DNA of 64,000 nucleotides from an uncultured Alphaproteobacteria bacterium. Its GTDB lineage: Bacteria > Pseudomonadota > Alphaproteobacteria > Rhizobiales > Aestuariivirgaceae. Numbering within the stretch: the first letter of the stretch is position 1; every line of letters begins with the position of its first letter. Location: NCBI GenBank assembly GCA_937870685.1, contig CALMZX010000076.1, positions 1 through 64,000 on the forward strand. The letters are read 5' to 3'. The translations under genes were made by a program, and so were the position numbers. The notes beneath the pieces were generated by a model, which was not told the DNA's origin, did not search any database, and worked only from the letters and a program-made list of their open reading frames with translations. This document shows, one piece after another, positions 57,551 to 64,000 of this stretch.

Positions 57551-58078
57551 ATGGGGAATGCGGCGGGAACAGGATTTGGCAGCCGGGGCACTGTCGATTT
57601 CCTCACGAAATTCACGGGTTCCGACCAGTTCGAGAAAGTCTTCAAGGAAGGCATGGGCCTCGTTGAGGAGACGGCGAATTACCTCGATGGCCAGGGCCGG
57701 GCCGACAGCAAGATTCTCGACCGTTCAGGCGCCATCGCCTATGCTACCGAAAGCATGCGCCTCACCACGCGCCTGATGCAGCTGGCCTCCTGGCTTCTGT
57801 TGCAGCGCGCCATCGCTGCCGGTGAACTGGGCAGCGATGAAGCACGGAAGGAAAAGAACCGCATCAGTCTGAGCGACATCGGCCGCGGCAGTGATATTCC
57901 GGGTGCGGAGCAATTGCCGGAAGGCCTGACCGAGTTGGTGGACCGTTCGCTGCGCCTGCTTGACCGGATCAGGACGCTTGATCTCATGATCTCGCGCCAG
58001 AAGCAGCCGGAGGCCGTCAACGAGAACCCGGTTGCCTCGCAACTGGACCAGCTGGCCCGGGCCTTCGGAACGCGCTGA
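57551..58078 (+). CDS. DUF1465 family protein
   Basis: FKEGMGLVEETANYLDGQGRADSKILDRSGAIAYATESMRLTTRLMQLASWLLLQRAIAAGE. Confidence 0.88.
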   Translation: MGNAAGTGFGSRGTVDFLTKFTGSDQFEKVFKEGMGLVEETANYLDGQGRADSKILDRSGAIAYATESMRLTTRLMQLASWLLLQRAIAAGELGSDEARKEKNRISLSDIGRGSDIPGAEQLPEGLTELVDRSLRLLDRIRTLDLMISRQKQPEAVNENPVASQLDQLARAFGTR

Positions 58079-58098
58079 CACGGTGACCGTACACGGCC

Positions 58099-59406
58099 AT
58101 GACTGAACGCGAAGCGCCACGGCCCGCGCCATCCCGCGCCAGACTGCCGCTCGCCCCGCGCCCGAAGCCGCCGCAGGGCGCCTCCGTCGAGCCGGGCAAG
58201 CCCATGGGTAACCTTCTGGATGACCTGCGCAAGATCATCCTCAACCTCGCCTTCTTCGCGCTCGTCGGACTCCTCGTCTTTGCCGCCGTGAAGGTCCTGC
58301 GCTCCGGCGACATGACCATTGATGCCATTGGCCTGCCCAAGAACATCAAGGAGCTTGGCTACAGCGAGGACGGCGCGGCCCTGATCCTGTCCGACAACAT
58401 CCGCACCATTGCCGAAGCCGCGAAAGCAGACGAGGCGCTGCTCACGGTGAAAACGAACTTCGAAGACCAGGACATCTCCGTCCCGGTGGAAGGCCTTTCG
58501 TTCAGTTCCATCATCCGCCTGCTGCGCCAGACGCTGGGCCTGCCACAGCACAGGCTCATCGCGGATTTTGTCTGTCCCAATGAGCCGTGCACCACCGGCA
58601 ACCTTGAACTCCGGCTGCGTTACCTGAAAGGCACTGGCGCACCCAAAGCGGTGGCGAACGTCAAGGGCGCCTCGCCTGATGCCATCCTGCAGGCCGCCGC
58701 CGAACGCTTCATGGAGCAGCAGGCCCCGATGGCGCTGGCGCTGCATCTCTACAACGAAGAGCCTGCCCGCCGCGCCGAAGCCATGGCCCTGACACAGCGC
58801 ATCGCGCGCTCGGGTTCAGACGAGAAGCTGTCTGCCCTGAACCTGATCGGCGTCGAGTTGCTGGAACGGCCGGAGAAGCGGCCAGAGGACCTCAAGCAGG
58901 CCATCGGCTACTTCGAACAGGTCATCGCCCAGGAACCGGGCCTCGCCATGGCCCATACCAACTGGGGAGCGGCACTGAGCGCGCTTGGCGACAAGGCGGG
59001 CGCCACGGAAAAATACCGCGAAGCCATCCGGCTTGCGCCGGACGAGCCCATGCAGCACCACAATCTCGGCGTCGTGCTGGCGGCGCAGGGCAAGACTGCC
59101 GAAGCCATCGCCTCATTCGAGAAGGCCATCAGTCTCGCGCCGGGCTATGCCGACAGCTACATGGGGCTTGGGGGGGTGCAGATGGGCGCGGGTGACGCGG
59201 CGGCGGCCCTCGGCAATTTCGAGAAGGCGGCCGCGCTCAATCCCTCCAGTGCCGATGCGCAATACAACATCGGTGTCGCGGCGAGCAAAACCGGCAACGC
59301 CACCGAGTCGCGGCAGGCCTTTGAAACCTATCTGCAACTTGAACCCGACGCCTCCGACAAGGTGACGGTGCAGGGGTTCATCGACGAGCTTTCGAAGCTG
59401 CAATAG
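58099..59406 (+). CDS. TPR-repeat protein with N-terminal TM
   Basis: Repeats AMAHTNWGAALSALGDKAGATEKYREAIRLAPDEPMQHHNLGVVLAAQGKTAEAIASFEKAISLAPGYADSYMGLGGVQMGAGDAAAALGNFEKAAALNP. Confidence 0.9.
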   Translation: MTEREAPRPAPSRARLPLAPRPKPPQGASVEPGKPMGNLLDDLRKIILNLAFFALVGLLVFAAVKVLRSGDMTIDAIGLPKNIKELGYSEDGAALILSDNIRTIAEAAKADEALLTVKTNFEDQDISVPVEGLSFSSIIRLLRQTLGLPQHRLIADFVCPNEPCTTGNLELRLRYLKGTGAPKAVANVKGASPDAILQAAAERFMEQQAPMALALHLYNEEPARRAEAMALTQRIARSGSDEKLSALNLIGVELLERPEKRPEDLKQAIGYFEQVIAQEPGLAMAHTNWGAALSALGDKAGATEKYREAIRLAPDEPMQHHNLGVVLAAQGKTAEAIASFEKAISLAPGYADSYMGLGGVQMGAGDAAAALGNFEKAAALNPSSADAQYNIGVAASKTGNATESRQAFETYLQLEPDASDKVTVQGFIDELSKLQ

Positions 59407-59458
59407 CGGCGGACAGCACAGCCGCACGCTGCTGATACGATCCATCATCCCAAACGCA

Positions 59459-59486
59459 AAAACCCGGTCCGCGAGGACCGGGTTTT
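59459..59486. terminator. Bidirectional terminator between convergent TPR gene and rpmE
   Basis: AACCCGGTCC-gcga-GGACCGGGTTTT; poly-T on both strands. Confidence 0.75.
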
Positions 59487-59511
59487 CTGTTTCCAGCCGG
59501 AGCCGGAAAAA

Positions 59512-59733
59512 TTACTTCTTGAGGAAGCCGAACTTCTGGTTGAAGCGCGACACGCGGCCACCGCGGTCCACGAGGCCCTGCTGGCCGCCGGTCCATGCGG
59601 GGTGCGACTTCGGATCGATGTCGAGGTTCAGCGTGTCGCCGGACTTGCCGTAGGTCGAGCGGGTCACGAACTTGGTGCCGTCGGTCATCACAACGGTGAT
59701 CGGGTGGTAATCGGGATGGATGCCGGACTTCAT
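59512..59733 (-). CDS. rpmE: 50S ribosomal protein L31
   Basis: [73 protein letters not shown]. Confidence 0.98.
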   Translation of the reverse strand: MKSGIHPDYHPITVVMTDGTKFVTRSTYGKSGDTLNLDIDPKSHPAWTGGQQGLVDRGGRVSRFNQKFGFLKK

Positions 59734-59885
59734 GGTTCTATCTCTTCAAAACAATGCGGCGTTTTGCCAAACTGGAAAAGCGCCGCCGGGTGACAAGGAA
59801 TGTGGCGGTCCTATATAGGAGGGAGCGGGCGGCTGCAAGGCCCTCAAAACACAAGGGGCTGGCCAGGAGCTGGCAAGGGGCTGGA

Positions 59886-61676
59886 ATGAGCAACGTCTAC
59901 GAACAGGAAGCCAAAAGGCGTGAAAAATCAAGGAATTTGCGCCCCCTGCGGCGGCTCCTGCCCTTTGTCGCCAAGTACCGGCCCCAAGTTGCCATGGCGT
60001 TTGTCGCCCTGCTGGTGGCCTCGCTGGCAACGCTCGCCATTCCGATTGCGGTGCGGCGGGTTTTCGACCACGGGTTCACCGGCGAGAACGCAGGCCTGGT
60101 AGACCAGTATTTCGGCGTGATGCTGGCGGTGGTCGGGCTGCTGGCGCTAGGCTCGGCCGTGCGGTTCTACTTCGTCACCTGGATTGGCGAACGCGTCGTC
60201 GCCGATGTGCGCGATGCCCTGTTCCGCCACCTCACGCTGCTGGCGCCATCCTACTACGAGACGCAGAAGACCGGCGAAGTGATCTCGCGGCTCACCGCCG
60301 ACACCACCCAGATCAAGAGCGCCTTCTCCTCCACCGCGTCCATCGCGCTGCGCAACGTCGTCATGCTGGCCGGTGCGCTGGTCATGATGGTCTATACCAG
60401 CCCCAAACTCTCCGGGCTTGCGGCGCTGGCGATTCCGCTGATCGTGCTGCCGCTGGTGCTCTATGGGCGGCGGGTGCGTTCCCTGTCGCGGCTGGCCCAG
60501 GACACGCTGGCCGACAGTGCCGCCTTCGCGCAGGAGCGGCTTTCGGCCATTGCAACGGTGCAGGCCAATACCCAGGAAAGCGGCACCATGGCAGCCTTCA
60601 GTGCGGCGACCCGCACGGCCTTTGATGCTGCGGCCAAGCGCACGCTGGCGCGCGGCGTGCTGACCTTCCTCATCATCCTCGTGGCATTGGGTGCCATTGT
60701 CGGGCTGTTGTGGTTCGGCGCGCGCGACGTGATGGCGGGGCGGCTCTCCGGCGGCACGTTGAGCCAGTTCTTGCTCTATGCGGTGTTTGCCGCAAGCTCG
60801 CTGGGGCAATTGTCGGAAGTCTATGGCGAGGTGCAATTGGCGGCAGGCGCTTCGGAGCGCATTTCGGAATTGCTGGATGAAAAGCCATCGATCAGCAGTG
60901 CTGCCGGTGCCACGCCCCTGCCCGCCCCTGCCAAAGGCCTGATCACCTTCAAGGGTGTCTCGTTCCACTATCCCTCACGGCCCGGGACGGAGATTCTCGG
61001 CAAGCTCTCCTTCACGGCGAAGCCGGGTGAGGTGGTTGCCATCGTCGGCCCGTCGGGTGCGGGCAAGACCACCATCTTCACGCTGCTGCAACGCTTCCAC
61101 GATCCGCAATCCGGACAGATCTCCGTTGATGGCGTCGCTTTGCCCGACGCGGACCTTGCAAGCCTGCGCGGTGCCATTGCCACGGTGCCGCAGGACCCGG
61201 TGATCTTCTCCGGATCGGTGGAAGACAACATCCGCTTCGGCAGGCCGGAGGCCTCCACGGCCGAAGTTGAGGCTGCGGCCAAGGCGGCCCGCGCCGATGG
61301 CTTCATCAAGGCCCTGCCACAGGGCTACGCCACACTCCTTGGCGAACGCGGTGTCACGCTTTCCGGCGGTCAGCGGCAGCGCGTGGCCATCGCGCGAGCC
61401 ATCCTGCGCAACGCCCCCATCCTGCTGCTCGATGAGGCCACCAGTTCGCTGGATGCCGAAAGCGAACAGCTGATCCAGCAGGCGCTGGAACACGTCACGC
61501 AGAACCGCACGACATTGGTGATCGCCCACAGGCTTGCGACGGTGCGCAATGCCGACCGCATCCTTGTGCTCGACAAGGGCAAGCTGGTGGCGCAGGGCAC
61601 GCACGGCGAGTTGATGAAGAAGAGCCCGCTCTATGCGAAGCTCGCCAAATTGCAGTTCAGCGTTCCGTCAGCTTGA
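59886..61676 (+). CDS. ABC exporter, fused TM and ATP-binding domains (MsbA-like)
   Basis: EVVAIVGPSGAGKTTIFTLLQRFHDP (Walker A), LSGGQRQRVAIARAILRNAPILLLDEATSSLD. Confidence 0.95.
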   Translation: MSNVYEQEAKRREKSRNLRPLRRLLPFVAKYRPQVAMAFVALLVASLATLAIPIAVRRVFDHGFTGENAGLVDQYFGVMLAVVGLLALGSAVRFYFVTWIGERVVADVRDALFRHLTLLAPSYYETQKTGEVISRLTADTTQIKSAFSSTASIALRNVVMLAGALVMMVYTSPKLSGLAALAIPLIVLPLVLYGRRVRSLSRLAQDTLADSAAFAQERLSAIATVQANTQESGTMAAFSAATRTAFDAAAKRTLARGVLTFLIILVALGAIVGLLWFGARDVMAGRLSGGTLSQFLLYAVFAASSLGQLSEVYGEVQLAAGASERISELLDEKPSISSAAGATPLPAPAKGLITFKGVSFHYPSRPGTEILGKLSFTAKPGEVVAIVGPSGAGKTTIFTLLQRFHDPQSGQISVDGVALPDADLASLRGAIATVPQDPVIFSGSVEDNIRFGRPEASTAEVEAAAKAARADGFIKALPQGYATLLGERGVTLSGGQRQRVAIARAILRNAPILLLDEATSSLDAESEQLIQQALEHVTQNRTTLVIAHRLATVRNADRILVLDKGKLVAQGTHGELMKKSPLYAKLAKLQFSVPSA

Positions 61677-62685
61677 GTTCGATGCGGCGGTTTTCGGATT
61701 TGGCGTCTTCGCTGTCGCCTTCCACAAGCGGCTGAAATTCGCCAAAGCCTGCGGCCACGAGGTGCTTGGGTTGCACCCCTTGCGCGACCAGGAAGTTGAC
61801 CACGGTGATGGCGCGCGCCGCCGACAGTTCCCAGTTTGACTTGAACTGCGGGGACTGGATGGGATCGGCGTCGGTGTGGCCGTCGACGCGCAGCACCCAG
61901 GCGATGTCGCCGGGAATTTCGCGCTCAAGCTGGCGCAGTGCGTCGGCCAGTTTCAGCATCTCCACCTTGCCCGCCTCGTTCAGGTCGGCGCTGCCCTTGG
62001 GAAAAAGCACTTCCGCCTGAAAGACGAAGCGGTCGCCAACCACCAGTATGTCCGAGCGCTGCGAGAGAATCTGGCGAAGGCGGCCAAAGAACTCGGAGCG
62101 GTATTTGGAGAGTTCCTGCACCTTCTGGGCCAGCGCCATGTTGAGGCGTTTTCCCAGGTCGGCGACCTGCGCTTCCGAGGCCCTGTTGCGGTCTTCGGCG
62201 GCATCGAGCAACGCATTCAATTGCGAGAGCTGGCGGCGCATGGCGGCGATCTGCTGGTTGAGCAGCTCCACCTTGGCCAGCGCCTCGGAGGAAATCTTCT
62301 TCTCCGCATCAAGCGAGGTTTGCAATGTCGAGACGATGGAACCCGCCGACTGGCCCTTCTCGTTTTCGGCCTGCAGGTCCGCCAGCAGGTTGGCGCTCTT
62401 GGCCTTCTCCTTGTTGAAGTCGTCTGTGAGAGAGAGAAGCTGCGCCTCCACCTCGGCCTTGGCGGATTTTTCCAGATTGAGCAGTTCGGTCAGTTCGGCG
62501 ATCTGCGAACGCAGTTGCCCTAGCGCTGAATCCTGCCCGGTGATCTCGCGCGCCAGCAGGAACTGGGCGATCATGAAGACCGAGAGCAGGAAGGTGATGA
62601 CCAGCAGGAGCTGGGCCATGGCATCGACGAAGCCCGGCCAATAGGGCGCGTCTTCCTGGCGTCTGCGGCGTGAGAGGGAGGGCAT
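61657..62685 (-). CDS. OmpA/MotB-type peptidoglycan-binding protein with TM and coiled coil
   Basis: N-terminal TM (PYWPGFVDAMAQLLLVITFLLSVFMIAQFLL), long coiled coil, C-terminal OmpA motif WVLRVDGHTDADPIQSPQFKSNWELSAARAITVVNFLVAQGVQPKHLVAAGFGEFQPLV. Confidence 0.9.
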   Translation of the reverse strand: MPSLSRRRRQEDAPYWPGFVDAMAQLLLVITFLLSVFMIAQFLLAREITGQDSALGQLRSQIAELTELLNLEKSAKAEVEAQLLSLTDDFNKEKAKSANLLADLQAENEKGQSAGSIVSTLQTSLDAEKKISSEALAKVELLNQQIAAMRRQLSQLNALLDAAEDRNRASEAQVADLGKRLNMALAQKVQELSKYRSEFFGRLRQILSQRSDILVVGDRFVFQAEVLFPKGSADLNEAGKVEMLKLADALRQLEREIPGDIAWVLRVDGHTDADPIQSPQFKSNWELSAARAITVVNFLVAQGVQPKHLVAAGFGEFQPLVEGDSEDAKSENRRIELKLTER

Positions 62686-62691
62686 GGGCAG

Positions 62692-63717
62692 CTATTCCCG
62701 GCCGCGGCCGCCGCTCTGGCGGATGAGGAGGCGCTGGATTTCGCTCTGCTGAACCTGTTGCGTCTGGATCCAGTTGCGCACCATTTTCTGTTCGTCGCGC
62801 ATCTGGGCCACGAGGCTGGCCACGGCATCGGCCAATTGCTCGATGGTTTCGGTGCTGCCGTTGCCACCCGGGGCGGGCAACACCGCACCGCCGTCGCCCA
62901 CCTGCTGGGCGAGGCGGTCGATGGAGCGTTGCAGGCCCTGAAGGTCAATGCGCATGAAGGCGGGCATGCCGCCGGCGCCCGCGCCAGAGTCCGTTGTTCC
63001 GGCCTGCAGGTCGGTGATGGTGGAAAGCCAGTCTTCGAGGTCGTGATAGAAGCGGTTCTGGGCCTGCGAGGCCTTGAGGTCCATGAAGCCGAGGATGAGT
63101 GAACCGGCGAGGCCGAAGAGCGAGGACGAGAACGAAAGTCCCATGCCGGCGAGTGGCCGTTGCAGGCCGTTCTTCAGCTCTTCGAAGACCGAACTGGACT
63201 GGGCCGTCGAGACGTCCAGCCCGCGAATGGCGTCACCCACCGAGGTCACGGTTTCGAGCAGGCCCCAGAAGGTGCCGAGCAGGCCGAGGAAGATGAGCAG
63301 GCCCACCAGATAGCGGATGAGGTCGCGGGCTTCATCAAGGCGCGAGGCCAGCGAATCGAGCAGCGAGCGCATGGTGGAGGGCGTCAGGATGGTGCGGCGG
63401 TCGGCGTCGCCCAGCATGGTGGCCATGGGGCCCAGCAGCACGGGCAAGGGCTGGTCCGAGGTTTCACCGAGGCGGAAATTGTTGACCCAGTTCACCTCCG
63501 GCATGAGCCGCCAGACCATGCGGTAGGCATAGAGCATGCCGAGAACCAGCGTGGCGATGATCAGGCCGTTGAGGAAGGGATTAGCCATGAACGAGGCCTT
63601 GATCCCGGAGTAGAGCACCGCGCCCAGCACCGCCACCACCAAGGTGAACACCGCCATGTGCACCAGGTGCACCATGGGCTGTTCCAGTTGCGGAGAATCC
63701 TGCGCCATACCATCCAC
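62692..63717 (-). CDS. MotA/TolQ/ExbB-type proton channel protein
   Basis: Two or three TMs; YLVGLLIFLGLLGTFWGLLETVTSVGDAI and LSFSSSLFGLAGSLILGFMDLKASQAQNRFYHDLEDWLSTIT. Confidence 0.88.
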   Translation of the reverse strand: MDGMAQDSPQLEQPMVHLVHMAVFTLVVAVLGAVLYSGIKASFMANPFLNGLIIATLVLGMLYAYRMVWRLMPEVNWVNNFRLGETSDQPLPVLLGPMATMLGDADRRTILTPSTMRSLLDSLASRLDEARDLIRYLVGLLIFLGLLGTFWGLLETVTSVGDAIRGLDVSTAQSSSVFEELKNGLQRPLAGMGLSFSSSLFGLAGSLILGFMDLKASQAQNRFYHDLEDWLSTITDLQAGTTDSGAGAGGMPAFMRIDLQGLQRSIDRLAQQVGDGGAVLPAPGGNGSTETIEQLADAVASLVAQMRDEQKMVRNWIQTQQVQQSEIQRLLIRQSGGRGRE

Positions 63718-63791
63718 CCTTTGTCCCGCCCGGCTTGTCGCGCCGTGTTAGGCAGCAAGTTAGACGAGAAAGCGGCGATGGGGAAAGGGTT

Positions 63792-64000
63792 TCAGTCCTC
63801 CGCCCACATGCGTGTGAGATTGTTGCGCACCTTGAACACCCGGTCGGAAACGGCACGGGCCACGCCCGCGCCCTGCAGGCCCGCGATGGCCTGATCCAGA
63901 TCGAAGAGGGTTTCGCGCTGTTCAGGGCTGCGGATAAAGCTCCTGACCCAGCCCACGACCGCCAGACGTTCGCCGCGCGTCACTTCATTGACCCGGTGCA
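63792..64000 (-). CDS. Truncated CDS: C-terminus of PKHD-type Fe(II)/2OG hydroxylase (PiuC family); runs off the right window edge
   Basis: Open frame to the edge reads ...HRVNEVTRGERLAVVGWVRSFIRSPEQRETLFDLDQAIAGL...NNLTRMWAED, a PiuC C-terminal pattern. The ORF-track start is a GTG inside the frame. Confidence 0.8.
   Translation of the reverse strand, partial: HRVNEVTRGERLAVVGWVRSFIRSPEQRETLFDLDQAIAGLQGAGVARAVSDRVFKVRNNLTRMWAED

Noticed and set aside
61657-63717. Zorya anti-phage system
   Set aside because: Only a MotA/MotB-like pair is present; no ZorC/ZorD/ZorE-like gene in the visible neighbourhood.
1-64000. CRISPR arrays, tRNA/rRNA genes, transposases, prophage genes
   Set aside because: No regularly spaced repeats, no tRNA-like or rRNA-like sequence noticed on reading, and no ORF translation with integrase/transposase/phage motifs. 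A tRNAscan/Infernal run would be decisive.

Overview
This 64 kb, GC-rich, gene-dense window looks like a chromosomal segment of a Hyphomicrobiales-type alphaproteobacterium. The taxon is inferred from the co-occurrence of MucR, DUF1491, DUF5330, DUF6456, DUF1192, DUF1465 and DUF1013 family proteins. I support about 65 CDSs, two of them cut by the window ends. Most are housekeeping or metabolic: PBP1-type penicillin-binding protein, SufE, MucR, MsrB, prolyl oligopeptidase, glutaryl-CoA dehydrogenase, Fe/Mn SOD, RimK, IspH, RNase HI, acyl-CoA and propionyl-CoA synthetases, L31, an ABC exporter and a MotA/OmpA pair. I found no tRNA, rRNA, CRISPR array, transposase or prophage. The observations most worth following up are: (i) a RES/Xre toxin-antitoxin module with a perfect 22-bp palindrome upstream of the antitoxin; (ii) a DUF2892-fusion plus rhodanese operon with an FNR/FixK-type box (TTGACGCGGATCAA) and an AT-rich palindrome at its promoter; (iii) a retropepsin-like protease, RimK ligase and AstE/AspA-type hydrolase operon that could write and erase glutamyl tails; (iv) an unassigned 586-aa orphan-like protein (20828..22588); (v) several long intergenic inverted-repeat elements with nested hairpins; (vi) an ABC sugar-uptake operon without an ATPase gene but with a stand-alone cyclic-nucleotide-binding protein, next to a ureide / TPP / FAH / enolase-superfamily catabolic cluster; (vii) a candidate sRNA with an intrinsic terminator between DUF1192 and DUF1465. 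Family names come from reading translated motifs, not from database searches.
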